Shown here one piece after another: positions 20,142 through 29,817 of a DNA stretch of 64,000 bases (positions are counted from its first letter, which is position 1; every line of letters begins with the position of its first letter). The stretch is from Calothrix sp. C42_A2020_038 (GTDB lineage: Bacteria; Cyanobacteriota; Cyanobacteriia; Cyanobacteriales; Nostocaceae). The notes beneath the pieces are model-generated. The model ran no database searches and was not told the DNA's origin. It was given only the letters and a program-made list of their open reading frames with translations. The stretch is from NCBI GenBank assembly GCA_015272395.1, contig JACYLQ010000014.1, forward strand, positions 62,001-126,000, written 5' to 3'. A program made the translations under genes and the position numbers.

Positions 20142-21533
20142 TTAACGCGCTACAGGTGAGGACACCTGTGCCACAACTGTCTTTTCTACTGTAGGCTGGT
20201 GTGTTATGACTTTTGCCAATGCTAAAGATTCTTGACCAGTAATTAATCTTGAGCCACGTTTACGGGTGATATAGTTCCATGCCCATTGGAACATGACTAA
20301 GAATTTACTGTCGAACTCAATTAAGAAGTAGATATGGATTAATAGCCAGAATATCCATGCAAAGAAACCTTTTAACTTGATAGAACCTAAGTCTACAACA
20401 GCAGCATTTTGTCCAATCATGGCTAGGCTACCATAATCGTTATATTTGAATGCTGGCATGGTTTTACCAGACAGGCGCCTTTGAATTAATTTAGCAACGT
20501 ATTCACCTTCTTGTGTTGCAACTGGCGCCACACCTGGGAGTGGTTGCTCGCTTTGGTGAGAGAAGTTAGCTAAGTCTCCGATAACAAAAATATTTTTGTG
20601 CCCCTTAATACTCAAGTCTGGCTCAACAATAACTCGCCCTGCACGGTCACATTCTGCACCTGTCCGTAATGCCAGAATTTTTCCCATTATTGAAGCTTGA
20701 ATACCTGCTGCCCATAATATAGTTTTGGAAGTTATTTCATGCACTTCATCCCCTTGTTTGTAGGTAACGACGCTGTTTTCAATATTGATCACGCGCGTGT
20801 TAGTCTGTACGCTAGCACCCAACTTTTCTAAAGATTCTTTTGCAGCTTTCGATAAAGAAGGTGCCATGCTTGGGAGAACACGGTCGGCACCTTGTAACAA
20901 CACAATTTTGGCTTCTGAGGTGTCGATATTACGAAAATCTTCTTGGAGAGTTTTGTGAGCCAACTCTGCTATGGCACCTGATAACTCTACACCAGTTGGA
21001 CCGCCACCTACAATTACAAAAGTCAACAAAGCACGACGTTTTTCTGGGTCAGTTTCTTTTTCTGCTGCCTCAAATGCCATAAATATCCGACGACGTATTT
21101 CTAGCGCATCTTCAACAGTTTTCAAACCAGGAGCAGTTTCTTTCCAAGCTTCATTACCAAAATAGGAATGGTTGGCGCCTGTAGCAACAACTAATGTATC
21201 GTACCGTACTACTCTATCGGACATTATCAATTCTTGTGCTTTTGGGTCGATGTCTTTAACTTCTCCCAACAACACTTTTGTATTCTTACTTTTACTAAGT
21301 ACAGAGCGCAATGGAGCGGAAATATCACTTGGTGATAGTGTACCTGTAGCCACCTGATATAATAGTGGTTGGAATAAATGAAAGTTACGTTTATCGATAA
21401 GCGTAACATCTACATTTGCTTTTGCAAGCGCTTTTGCTGTATACATTCCACCAAAGCCACCACCAATAATTACAACCTGATGTCGTTGATTTTTCTCAAG
21501 TGAAGCTACCATAGTAATATTTCCTGCTGTCAA
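20142..21533 (-). CDS. Type II NAD(P)H:quinone oxidoreductase (NDH-2-like)
   Basis: Single-subunit, non-proton-pumping flavoenzyme that passes electrons from NAD(P)H to the quinone pool. The first dinucleotide site is VVIIGGGFGGMYTAKAL (about 20-36, FAD) and the second is FVIVGGGPTGVELSGAIAEL (about 170-190, NAD(P)H). The FAD-binding C-terminal signature is FVIGDLANF. A hydrophobic segment near the end (FFAWIFWLLIHIYFLIEFDS) fits membrane attachment. 463 residues is the usual size. Which of the cyanobacterial Ndb proteins it equals cannot be decided here. Confidence 0.88.
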   Translation of the reverse strand: MTAGNITMVASLEKNQRHQVVIIGGGFGGMYTAKALAKANVDVTLIDKRNFHLFQPLLYQVATGTLSPSDISAPLRSVLSKSKNTKVLLGEVKDIDPKAQELIMSDRVVRYDTLVVATGANHSYFGNEAWKETAPGLKTVEDALEIRRRIFMAFEAAEKETDPEKRRALLTFVIVGGGPTGVELSGAIAELAHKTLQEDFRNIDTSEAKIVLLQGADRVLPSMAPSLSKAAKESLEKLGASVQTNTRVINIENSVVTYKQGDEVHEITSKTILWAAGIQASIMGKILALRTGAECDRAGRVIVEPDLSIKGHKNIFVIGDLANFSHQSEQPLPGVAPVATQEGEYVAKLIQRRLSGKTMPAFKYNDYGSLAMIGQNAAVVDLGSIKLKGFFAWIFWLLIHIYFLIEFDSKFLVMFQWAWNYITRKRGSRLITGQESLALAKVITHQPTVEKTVVAQVSSPVAR

Positions 21534-21991
21534 TATATTTGTAAATATTCTTCACATAAACTTAACAAAACCATAAGATTAGTTGTAGTTAGTCTTGAAC
21601 AATTGGAAAAATAATCAACTGAATCAAAGCTACGATTTTTGAAATGTGAAACTCTGCGTGGCAAGAAAAATACTATATTAACTGTTAAAGACTCCGAAAT
21701 AAACACTACTCTATCAGTTAGTTGCTTGTCTCCAAAATCATAGTTACTGTACGGATTGGCTTCTAGTAGTTTCACATGCACTCTGAAAATATGACACTAC
21801 AAGCACCTTATCTGAAAAAATGTCATTCGTAATGTTTGTTGTTGGTGCCATTCCTCGTAAAGATATCCAATACCCACACTGTCTTAAACATAACTCCTCA
21901 AGGGATTGTTGTAACCACTCCTCTGTGGTAAAAATAACTACTTTTATGACTGCACAGGCATCCTGCCTGTGCTACATACATTAATTGTGAA
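21534..21991. other. Intergenic region upstream of the NDH-2 gene
   Basis: No supported gene in 458 bp. A short reverse-strand frame of 83 codons touching 21530-21781 has no domain, no good ribosome site and atypical composition, so I do not call it. The inverted pair CAGGCATCC/TGCCTG near 21955-21970 could be the end of a transcript. Confidence 0.4.
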
Positions 21992-23959
21992 TTATGAAGG
22001 TGATTGATTAAATACCCACTTCAACCATTGTCCCAAAGATGTAACTGCATTTAATCGATGTACAGACGGCGCCCGTGCAGCGGCAAGCGAATCAACAGAT
22101 ACCAAACATGCGTACTGTAAACCGAGGAAACTATCGACAGCAGCATATGGTCCACCAAGGGTAATGGCGCCTGCCGCATACATTTGACCTTTGTCATTCC
22201 GCATTTCCACTAGCTCAAAATTATTGGCTACTGTTAATCTTCCCAAGTAGTTTAACGGTAAGCTGTAATGCTTGACTAAATCATCAAGCAAAGGACTAGC
22301 TTCAACTTTCGCATCAAGTCCAGTTGCATCAATAATAAAGTCTGCGTCAAGGGTCATTTGCCCAAAACCTTGTTCTTCAATATAAGTAATTGTTCTTCCT
22401 TTTGGGTCGCGCTCAACTTTTATAACTTTGCCAAACTGGATACTATACCAACCTTCCCGCAACCCTGCTTCGGTGATACGTTGCCAGTCCGAACGGTCGG
22501 CTGTAGTTGTACCACCCCAATCGGTAAGTAAAGATTTACGTTGGTCGGGACTAGCTTTTTCGAGCATGACGCGAAGTTCACCACCCCAGCAAGCTTTGGG
22601 CCAGTTGAACGGCTGAAGCTCATAGTGATTTTTGACTAAACGTTGGGCTTTTTGGAACTTATTGCCCTGCGGTTTTGGCGAACGCATTAAATGTAAAACT
22701 GTTATATTCTTATTCTTCTGACGTGCTTCATAAAGTCGCTGTACAACGCGCGAGGCAACGATACCGCGTCCGCGAATCAATACTTTACCACCTTGGCGTT
22801 CAAGTTGTTCATATACATAGTCATGTTCTTCGTAGGCATTAACAACTGATTTAAAGTCTTGATATTTTTCTCGATATGCTTGCAGGTCAGGTAGAAACTG
22901 AATTGCTGGATACCCGGTTGCTAAATGCAGATATCGTGTCACTATAAATGCATGAGTTCCTGGCGCCTTGGAATAAGCAACGCAGTATCGACCATCGTCT
23001 GTTTTACGAATACCTCTAACTCGCCCGTAGCGATATATCTTATCCCAACCGATACGTTTAGCTTCACGGTCTATCGAATCAAAAACATTGCCAGCGCGCG
23101 GTGTGTAAGTTTCGGCAAAACTCGGCTCTGCAAATACTTGCCACAAATACCCAATTGCTTGGCTGAACTTACCTTTAGTTGCATCGCGCCAAGCTTCACG
23201 CCATGCATAGCTAGGATATCCCCAAATATTATCAGGAGTAGAGTCAGAGTTTGAGCGTAAACGTTCGTGTAAAGGAATTTGCGAGTTGAGGCAAAGACGT
23301 TTGTAGCGTGCGTAAGGTTCTTTCTCCAAGCCCAAAGCGACTATTTTCTCAGCTTTAACACCATAAATTCGTAGTAAATCAGCCCATATAAAACTACCTA
23401 AACCGGCGCCAACCGCAAGGAAATCACATTCATCTACAGGTAAACCAGTCGCGTGAAGTGCTTGCACAGGTACTTTGTGTTGCTGGTTAAATATTAACGG
23501 AGGGAAACTGCTGCCGAGTGGTGTCGCTTGTGGAGCAGGGCGCCAGTTTGGGTCAGGAAGATTAGTATTTGGATTAAATTGAATTGCTGAATGACGAGGT
23601 GGTTGGGGTTGTGGAGATGCGCTATTTATAAGTGTGACGGTCATCGTATAAGGACCCATCTTTAACGTATCGCCACTTTTAATCACGCTTCGTGTTTGGC
23701 GTTGACCGTTTACAAATATGCCATTAACGCTAACTTGGTCAGTGATGATTAGCTCATTTTGCTGCCATTCCAAAATTGCATGGAACCGAGAAATCTCATT
23801 ACTATCAAGTATCATCCGCGTGACACGTTGCCCATTATGCTCGGCAGGCATTCGTGCAAATTCTCGACCAAAAGCAATTGGTGCAGTTAAACGCGGTTCG
23901 CGTCGTTCTCCAGTTGCTGGGTCATCCCAACTCAATTGTATTTGTTGGTTATTGGTCAT
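21992..23959 (-). CDS. FHA domain fused to an FAD/NAD(P)-binding oxidoreductase
   Basis: A 655-residue fusion. Residues about 1-115 form a forkhead-associated domain, which binds phosphothreonine peptides: the core residues are seen in NEISRFHAILEW and SVNGIFVNGQ. The rest (about 180-650) is a flavin-dependent oxidoreductase-like module with a dinucleotide fold at CDFLAVGAGLGSFIWADLL, a second nucleotide-type segment at VLIRGRGIVASRVV, and ADFIIDATGLDAKVE near the C-terminus. It resembles lysine/ornithine-monooxygenase-like proteins. A flavoenzyme recruited by Thr phosphorylation is inferred. The next gene upstream is another FHA protein 145 bp away, separated by heptamer repeats. Confidence 0.8.
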   Translation of the reverse strand: MTNNQQIQLSWDDPATGERREPRLTAPIAFGREFARMPAEHNGQRVTRMILDSNEISRFHAILEWQQNELIITDQVSVNGIFVNGQRQTRSVIKSGDTLKMGPYTMTVTLINSASPQPQPPRHSAIQFNPNTNLPDPNWRPAPQATPLGSSFPPLIFNQQHKVPVQALHATGLPVDECDFLAVGAGLGSFIWADLLRIYGVKAEKIVALGLEKEPYARYKRLCLNSQIPLHERLRSNSDSTPDNIWGYPSYAWREAWRDATKGKFSQAIGYLWQVFAEPSFAETYTPRAGNVFDSIDREAKRIGWDKIYRYGRVRGIRKTDDGRYCVAYSKAPGTHAFIVTRYLHLATGYPAIQFLPDLQAYREKYQDFKSVVNAYEEHDYVYEQLERQGGKVLIRGRGIVASRVVQRLYEARQKNKNITVLHLMRSPKPQGNKFQKAQRLVKNHYELQPFNWPKACWGGELRVMLEKASPDQRKSLLTDWGGTTTADRSDWQRITEAGLREGWYSIQFGKVIKVERDPKGRTITYIEEQGFGQMTLDADFIIDATGLDAKVEASPLLDDLVKHYSLPLNYLGRLTVANNFELVEMRNDKGQMYAAGAITLGGPYAAVDSFLGLQYACLVSVDSLAAARAPSVHRLNAVTSLGQWLKWVFNQSPS

Positions 23960-23983
23960 GAGTTAATTAATTATGAGTTATTA

Positions 23984-24008
23984 AGTTATTAGTTATTAGT
24001 TATTAGTT
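23984..24008 (+). repeat. Short tandem heptamer repeat (AGTTATT)n
   Basis: About 3.5 tandem copies of AGTTATT between two FHA genes. Such 7-bp tandem repeats are common between cyanobacterial genes and vary in copy number by slippage. It lies just upstream of the FHA-oxidoreductase start codon. Confidence 0.75.
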
Positions 24009-24104
24009 AATGATTAACAGAGTATAGCTTGGAGCAAGTACCAAGAATAAGTACATAAGATGACTATTAGCACAACTAGGGACATCTAACTTACTATCTA
24101 CAAA

Positions 24105-24671
24105 TTATTCTTGATTTTCTGGCGCCATTAACACACTTGCTGCTGCCGCAAGTGAAGTCCCACACCACTTACAGCCAATGTTTAGATAATCAAGTGTCGA
24201 GACTCGCTGGCACCTGGGACACTGCAACCCATAACTATGCTGGTGAAATGGTGTTGGTTGATGACCGACAGGTGTATGAGGCGCGTTGGGTTTATTAACT
24301 GGAGGGCCTGACAATACAGTTGGTGGTACACTGCTAGCTTCAGAAATAAATACAGCTATGACTTTAACTTGAGTTTGACCAAGAAAAATTATGCTACCCT
24401 GTTTTAGAGGTTGTTCTCCTTGAGTTAATTGTTTGCCATCGACCAAAGGAGGATTTGAAGGTCGCAAGTTACGAATTAAAAACTGCTGTAAATTAAAAAA
24501 TATTTCAACATGTAAACCAGAAACTGTAGGATCAGAAAGAACAATATCGCACCGACTAGGGTCGCGACCAATACGAACAGTGCCAGGGTTTTTGGTATTC
24601 CGCTGTTGTTCATAAATTGTCTGAGTTTTTTCTTTACCAGCCTCATTCCACTGTATAGTTAGTGCGCTCAT
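24105..24671 (-). CDS. FHA domain protein with C-terminal zinc ribbon
   Basis: A 188-residue cytoplasmic protein. An FHA domain (about 1-110) shows VRIGRDPSRCDIVLSDPTVS and GLHVEIFF, so the phosphothreonine pocket residues (Arg, Ser-x-x-His) appear present, although the usual Arg of the S-R-x-H motif is replaced (S-G-L-H). A proline-rich linker leads to a four-cysteine zinc ribbon, CPRCQRVSTLDYLNIGCKWC (about 153-172). Same strand as the FHA-flavoprotein gene. An adaptor role in Ser/Thr kinase signalling is inferred. Confidence 0.8.
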   Translation of the reverse strand: MSALTIQWNEAGKEKTQTIYEQQRNTKNPGTVRIGRDPSRCDIVLSDPTVSGLHVEIFFNLQQFLIRNLRPSNPPLVDGKQLTQGEQPLKQGSIIFLGQTQVKVIAVFISEASSVPPTVLSGPPVNKPNAPHTPVGHQPTPFHQHSYGLQCPRCQRVSTLDYLNIGCKWCGTSLAAAASVLMAPENQE

Positions 24672-24789
24672 CTTTTGTTGCCTTGGAGACTCCTCTAAAT
24701 TTTTACTTCAAATCTTGATTGTACGATTCCGTTACGGGAAGAGAAAGGAAAAAAGCCAAAAGTAAAACAGGTGTCTTTACAACTGCCTC

Positions 24790-25458
24790 CTATCCCCTGG
24801 CCGAAGCTAATTTATCCGCGATTCGCGTTGTTTCTGGGAGACGATATTTAGTAGTACAGCACAAAGCGTAATCAATTGCTGTTGGCAAACTGACACGATG
24901 ACCTGGGGAAACATAAACAGGTTTTACTCTCGTTCGTGTTCTTAACACTGCACCAACTGTCTCTCCTCGATAGATTAAAGGTTGCCAGCTACCCTTTGTT
25001 TCAGCTAAAAGTTCATGTTTTCCAACTAGCAAAGATTTAGCTACACCTATTGTAGGTATATCTACAATGACACCTAAATGGCAAGCGATTCCGAATCTGC
25101 GCGGATGTGCAATACCTTGACCATCACAAAGAATAATATCTGGTGTAATTTTTAGCTTTTCTAACGCATCAAGCACTGTTGGTACTTCCCGAAAAGAAAG
25201 AAAACCTGGAATATAAGGAAAACTTGTCGGGCGGTAAGCTATGCTTGTTTCTACTACCTGTAAATCTGGGTAACTCAAAACTGCGACAGCCGCGCGACTA
25301 ACTGTGCCATTTTCCTCAAACCCCATATCGACCCCTGCAACGTACTCGATATTTTGCTTTAGTTTATCTTCGGTTATAACCTCGCTACTCAACTGTTCCT
25401 GAATAGCTATTGCTTGTTCTGTTGAGAGTGACCACTCATGCCTGTGATAAATCTTCAT
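24790..25458 (-). CDS. nfi: Endonuclease V (deoxyinosine 3'-endonuclease)
   Basis: DNA repair enzyme that nicks one base 3' of deoxyinosine and other deaminated bases. Family signatures: VAGVDMGFEENG with the catalytic Asp, YRPTSFPYIPGFLSFREVP with the PYxxG wedge region and catalytic Glu, LCDGQGIAHPRRFGIACHLG with the second catalytic Asp, and the C-terminal VYVSPGHRVSL. At 222 residues it is full length. It is transcribed alone, upstream of the FHA gene with a 118-bp gap. Confidence 0.95.
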   Translation of the reverse strand: MKIYHRHEWSLSTEQAIAIQEQLSSEVITEDKLKQNIEYVAGVDMGFEENGTVSRAAVAVLSYPDLQVVETSIAYRPTSFPYIPGFLSFREVPTVLDALEKLKITPDIILCDGQGIAHPRRFGIACHLGVIVDIPTIGVAKSLLVGKHELLAETKGSWQPLIYRGETVGAVLRTRTRVKPVYVSPGHRVSLPTAIDYALCCTTKYRLPETTRIADKLASARG

Positions 25459-26004
25459 AAATTTTCAGTAAATTTTAATCTGATTTCTATCAACTGTTAC
25501 AAACCCCTCCCCCAACTTTAATTCCAAAATCTACCAGAAGAGACAGCAATATATCTATGGAATGGGGATAGGTCTTTTCAAATGATCTGAAAAGTCAAAA
25601 CATCAATTTACTCTAAATTTAATGCATTGACTAATATTAGTAGTCCTAAATCATTCGTAAAATCTAATATTCTCTACGAGAATATAATTTTTCACAACTC
25701 ATATAGGAATGCTATATGATGTTTAGTTAATGGCTGATATAGCAGTCCGCGCATCATTTGTAAAATCTGCACACTACAGAGACGCTTCGGTTTTATGCAT
25801 CTCTACAATAATTTTATTGTGGTCATACTACGGGAGATAATATAATCGGAAATCAGATATTTTGAAAGTCACAAAGTATATATTTAAACTCCCTCTCCAA
25901 AACTGGAAGAGGGAGAGAGGTTTTGAAAGCTATATTTTTCTTGTTCCTCTTCCCTACCAGGGAAGGGGTTAGGGGTTAGGTTTTCAGAAGAAAAGGATTT
26001 AAGG
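25459..26004. repeat. Intergenic region with G-rich palindromic repeats
   Basis: No gene is seen. Near the right end are two hairpin-type repeats: CTCCCTCTCC paired with GGAGAGGGAG-like bases around 25890, and CTTCCCT (25949-25955) with AGGGAAG (25959-25965), continuing into GGGGTTAGGGGTTAGGTT (to 25982). The same string recurs at 47121-47138. Interspersed palindromes of this sort are frequent in filamentous cyanobacteria. Confidence 0.6.
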
Positions 26005-27093
26005 TTATTTACACACCAACCTTTTATTATTTTTACGCTTCAGAACTCGGACGGCGCCTAAACTTGCAAGTGTTAATATACCTAATTCAGTCGAAGGTTC
26101 GGGGATAGATTTACTTCCACCTTTAACTGATGCTAATGCTGTGTTTGCAATCAAAGCATGTGCGCGCGAAGAGGGATGAACATCGTCAAAAAACAGAAAA
26201 CTATTGGGGTTATCGCAAACATTGCTTGCTTGTAAAAAATTACCTTCGAGACAAGCATCTGTCACATTCTGAAAACCAAATTGTCCTGGATTTTCTCTTG
26301 CGTCTCTGAACAGCTTATTAATATCAACAGAATAAATATTTAATTCTGGGTTCAAAGTACGAAGATTACCCAAAGCTGATGCTAACTGTTCGTTATGCTG
26401 TTGTATCAAACCATTGAGTGCTATGGTTGCAGCAGTTCCTTGAGCCTTTGCAAAAGGTGTTTCACCTATATCAGGTAAGTTAAATACCAAAAAGTTTTTA
26501 GCATTTCCTTGTGCCAGCAGACTTATAGAGTTGGATAAATTACCGACTACACCAGTTACTGTGTTGGCATTTACATTGCCGGAAAAGACAGCATCAAAAT
26601 AATCATTTGCACCACCAAAGATAGAATATATGGCATTTGGATCAAGTGTGGAATTTGGAGAATTTTGTTTCAGTAAGCCAACTTGACCTAGCACACCAGG
26701 TATATCACCTTCAAAACCAGGAAATGTACTGCTTATGCCTGTTTGCGCACCACCGAATGCAAAATTTATACCTTCTTGACCCCCAATACTCGGATTAACT
26801 TGAAGGGGAACAAAGGGTACAGGTTGTTTGCCAATTTGCTGACCAAAATAATCAACCCATATTAAATTGTTAGAAAAACGTCCCTGAAAATAAGCTGGTT
26901 GTCCTGAAGTAGTTGTAGGTACAGGAAATCTACCTTGTGATGCTGTAAATGTGTTACCTGTATCGGAAAGGCTATCGCCAAAAACAAAAAGCCCACTAAA
27001 ATCTAAATCCGCAGCCATTACCTTTGATGCTGACATTACAGAGAAGACAATGCATCCGGCTGCTAATAGTGCTTTTTTCATGTTTGTATGCAA
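26005..27093 (-). CDS. Secreted SGNH/GDSL esterase with PEP-CTERM sorting signal
   Basis: A 362-residue exported hydrolase. An N-terminal signal peptide (KKALLAAGCIVFSVMSASKV, cleavage near AMAA-like residues) precedes block I FVFGDSLSDTGNTF with the catalytic serine. The later blocks are FGGANDYFD (Asn) and FDDVHPSSRAHALIA with the Asp and His of the triad. The C-terminus SIPEPSTELGILTLASLGA followed by basic residues is a PEP-CTERM signal, which sends proteins to exosortase-dependent surface processing. Substrate unknown; lipase or polysaccharide esterase are typical. Confidence 0.92.
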   Translation of the reverse strand: MHTNMKKALLAAGCIVFSVMSASKVMAADLDFSGLFVFGDSLSDTGNTFTASQGRFPVPTTTSGQPAYFQGRFSNNLIWVDYFGQQIGKQPVPFVPLQVNPSIGGQEGINFAFGGAQTGISSTFPGFEGDIPGVLGQVGLLKQNSPNSTLDPNAIYSIFGGANDYFDAVFSGNVNANTVTGVVGNLSNSISLLAQGNAKNFLVFNLPDIGETPFAKAQGTAATIALNGLIQQHNEQLASALGNLRTLNPELNIYSVDINKLFRDARENPGQFGFQNVTDACLEGNFLQASNVCDNPNSFLFFDDVHPSSRAHALIANTALASVKGGSKSIPEPSTELGILTLASLGAVRVLKRKNNKRLVCK

Positions 27094-27557
27094 ATTGGTT
27101 ATTCGTTATTTATTTACTTTCACTACCATATGTTCATTTTTTAGAACAAATGTATGTAATTCTACTTAAATACACCATTTATGTTAAACTATAACTACAA
27201 TAATACAGTGTCTCTACCTAAAATCTTTAAATAGTTGTTTCATCTGTAAGATCACTGTGAAGCGTTTATTAACCCTAAAGTATTAACTGTATTAACTGGT
27301 GGCGCCTGTGATAGCCCCAGATGAATTGTAAAAAATTACAGTATGTTTAGTTTTGAGCAATTACAATGGCATTGATAATCTAATATTGTTGAAAATTCTT
27401 TAAAAAATGCAGCAAAAGTTAATACTTCTAGTGTTTTATCTCAAGCTTTAGCATCTGTATCTATTAGTGCTGTAGGACTTGTAAACTCGAAAAATTATTA
27501 TGATGAACTGTACAACCAATTAGGTAGCTTTTAAAGAAATACTCATTCTTAAAACAT
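27094..27557. other. Intergenic region with a short unexplained coding-like remnant
   Basis: No full gene. From about 27384 to 27533 an open stretch on the + strand encodes NAAKVNTSSVLSQALASVS and continues to YYDELYNQLGSF with a stop at 27533. It has codon-like regularity but no start codon, so it looks like the C-terminal end of a lost gene. I do not recognise the family. It directly precedes a Uma2 gene. Confidence 0.35.
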
Positions 27558-28178
27558 ATGACTCAAGCCTTACCCGAACTAAAACTCTACACCTTCGATG
27601 AATTTATCGAATGGTATCCTAACAAAGGTAAACGCTACGAACTACACGATGGAGTAATTGTTGAGATGCCTCCAGAAACTGGCGACCACACAGGCATTAT
27701 TAGTTTGTTACTAAAATTAATAGTATTAGAAATTGAAAAGCTGACTTTGCCTTATCTCGTTTCTGCGTCCGCGTTCGTAAAACCACCCAATACAAAGTCA
27801 GCTTATATACCAGATATGTTGATTATCAACCGTGATAACCTCAAAAACGAACCACTCTGGAAAAAACAGTCCACCCTTATCTACCCTGAATCAGTACCAT
27901 TGGTAATCGAAATAGTCAGTACTAACTGGCAAGATGATTATTACAAGAAACTTGCTGATTATGAAGAAATGAATATCCTAGAATACTGGATTGTAGATTA
28001 TGATGCACTCGGTGGTCGTAAGTTCATCGGTAATCCCAAACAACCCACCATAACAGTCTGCGAATTAATCGATGGAGAATACCAAATGACCGGGTTTACA
28101 GCTACAAACCGTATTGTATCTCCGACTTTTCCGCAGTTAAATCTAACCGCTCAACAAGTTTTTGACTCGATTGCGTAA
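27558..28178 (+). CDS. Uma2 family (DUF820) putative endonuclease, copy 1
   Basis: Uma2 proteins have a PD-(D/E)XK restriction-nuclease fold and are greatly expanded in cyanobacteria; their substrates are unknown. The 206 residues start with the family pattern LYTFDEFIEWYPNKGKRYEL. Likely active-site residues are Asp in AYIPDMLII and Glu in PLVIEIVSTNW, followed by YKKLADYEEMNILEYWIVD. Full length. It shares clear similarity with the copy at 52109-52735 (for example GRKFIGNPKQPTI in both). It stands at the left edge of the accessory island. Confidence 0.88.
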   Translation: MTQALPELKLYTFDEFIEWYPNKGKRYELHDGVIVEMPPETGDHTGIISLLLKLIVLEIEKLTLPYLVSASAFVKPPNTKSAYIPDMLIINRDNLKNEPLWKKQSTLIYPESVPLVIEIVSTNWQDDYYKKLADYEEMNILEYWIVDYDALGGRKFIGNPKQPTITVCELIDGEYQMTGFTATNRIVSPTFPQLNLTAQQVFDSIA

Positions 28179-28186
28179 ATTAATAA

Positions 28187-29026
28187 TTACCAATCATTCA
28201 ATTATGCGGCGCCGAAGCTGTTAATAAACGTTCCGTTGCCGCAAAAGTATCGCAAATTCTTGGTTTGAATACTAGCGTTATGGCTGCGCGTGTGGTTCCG
28301 ACTGTACCTAACGAACTAGATAATTTAATTAGGCTATGGAGTCGTGAAATTATTTTAAGTGGAAGCGCACTGTTGTTGGACTGCGATGAAATAGATATGA
28401 GCGATACAGCACGAGTAAATGCCATTAGTCATTTTATTGAGCGCATCAACGGTATTTTGATAGTCAGCAGTCGGGAAGGAATGCGCGTATCCCAACGTGC
28501 AGCAATACGCTTTGAGGTAAATAAACCAACTTCAGATGAGCAAAAAACTGTTTGGCAAGAAACCCTTGCCGAACTGGCGCCTCAACTTAACGGAGAAGTT
28601 AAAACCCTAGTAAATCAGTTTAACTTGAGTGCGGCAACGATTCGCGCGGCTTGTGCTGAAGCCACTGGGTATTTAAGCCAAAGCTCCTCTCCCCCACTCT
28701 CTAATATTCTTTGGGATGCCTGCCGAGTTCAAGCTCGTCCACGTTTAGATGAATTAGCACAACGTATTGAACCAGGCGCCAGTTGGGAAGATTTAGTATT
28801 ACCAGAAGGACAAAAACAAATTTTAATTGATGTAGCAGCACATGTACGGCAACGAAGCAAAGTATACGAAACATGGGGATTTGGTGGTAAAAGCGCGCGC
28901 AGTTTGGGAATTAGCGCTTTGTTTGCAGGCGCCAGTGGTACGGGTAAAACATTAGCGGCGGAAGTCTTAGCAAATACATTCCAGAATCTACGCAATAATA
29001 TCCTGTATAACCAACTAATTCCTTGA
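28187..29026 (+). pseudogene. Truncated eCIS-type AAA+ ATPase (Pvc15/Afp15-like)
   Basis: The open frame begins abruptly 8 bp past the Uma2 stop (LCGAEAVNKRSVAAKVSQIL) with no start codon before 28280. The middle has NELDNLIRLWSREI and the linker LDELAQRIEPGASWEDLVLP. The Walker A motif is LFAGASGTGKTLAAEVLAN (to about 28974), after which the sequence changes to unrelated residues and stops. Walker B, sensor 1 and the arginine finger are missing, so ATPase activity is impossible. This family normally carries N-terminal helical modules and is needed for assembling extracellular injection systems. It is a relic; an intact copy may lie elsewhere. Confidence 0.8.
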
Positions 29027-29105
29027 GCTTCTGCTTTTTCATTATCATTAGAATAAGTATGGAGTTTTTAGCTGCTGCTTGATAAATTTTGATTTATAGT
29101 TTTTT

Positions 29106-29708
29106 ATGCCCTACAGTCAATTTACCATCGACAAAGCGAAGCGGGATTTGAAACTCACCATCCTTGAGGGGATAAGATTTTTTCCAGATACAATTGTACC
29201 AATACCTCTTAGTTCTAGGCTAGAAACAATTTTAGAAAATTTGCCTTGGGCAGTAGCAGTAGGTACAGAAAAAGCTCGTTCCGAGGTAATTATTAATCCT
29301 GTACTTTTAGAGGTGCGACGCATTCTCAACCTAGAAATCAGCGTTTTTTCTGGAGAACAGTTTGATGTAGATATCGATGCAGGACTCAATGGGGTCTGCG
29401 ATTTTTTAGTTAGCCGCTCAAAAGAACAATTGACTGTAGAAGCTCCTACTATAGTTGTTGTAGAAGCAAAAAAAGCGGATTTGAAGTTGGGACTTGGACA
29501 GTGTATTGCCGAGATGGTTGCTATGCAACGCTTTAATGAAGCCTCCGGTCAACCAATAAAAGTTGTTTACGGCTGCGTCACAAGTGGCACGCAATGGCGA
29601 TTTCTAAAACTAGAGGCACAAGTTGTAACAATAGATTTAAATGATTATCCTTTACCTCCAATCGAGCAAATTTTAGGTTTTTTAGTTTGGATGGTAAAAG
29701 AAGGTTGA
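29106..29708 (+). CDS. Hypothetical protein with PD-(D/E)XK-like nuclease motif
   Basis: A 200-residue protein of a family common in cyanobacteria. The segment VCDFLVS followed by APTIVVVEAKKADLKLGLGQ (about 118-150) has the Asp ... Glu-x-Lys spacing of PD-(D/E)XK nucleases, with a Gln in the next helix. Regions before and after are hydrophobic-core-like. It begins 79 bp after the broken ATPase. It is outside the GGCGCC-rich DNA and inside the HIP1 block. No toxin or methylase partner is adjacent, so a nuclease role is only inferred. Confidence 0.6.
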   Translation: MPYSQFTIDKAKRDLKLTILEGIRFFPDTIVPIPLSSRLETILENLPWAVAVGTEKARSEVIINPVLLEVRRILNLEISVFSGEQFDVDIDAGLNGVCDFLVSRSKEQLTVEAPTIVVVEAKKADLKLGLGQCIAEMVAMQRFNEASGQPIKVVYGCVTSGTQWRFLKLEAQVVTIDLNDYPLPPIEQILGFLVWMVKEG

Positions 29709-29817
29709 TAGCGCCATATAATTCATTTTAAAATTACTGACATCGCCTTTCTTTACTACGTGGGTTATATTTGAATGGGCGATACCAAGAGTCATTAACG
29801 AACTTCCAAAAAATAAA

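Noticed and set aside
21530-21781. Small reverse-strand gene of 83 codons
   Set aside because: No domain, no ribosome site, and it overlaps the start of the NDH-2 gene by 4 bases only by chance; composition is not gene-like.
23984-24008. Heptamer repeats as a CRISPR remnant
   Set aside because: The unit is 7 bp with no spacers; it is a simple tandem repeat.
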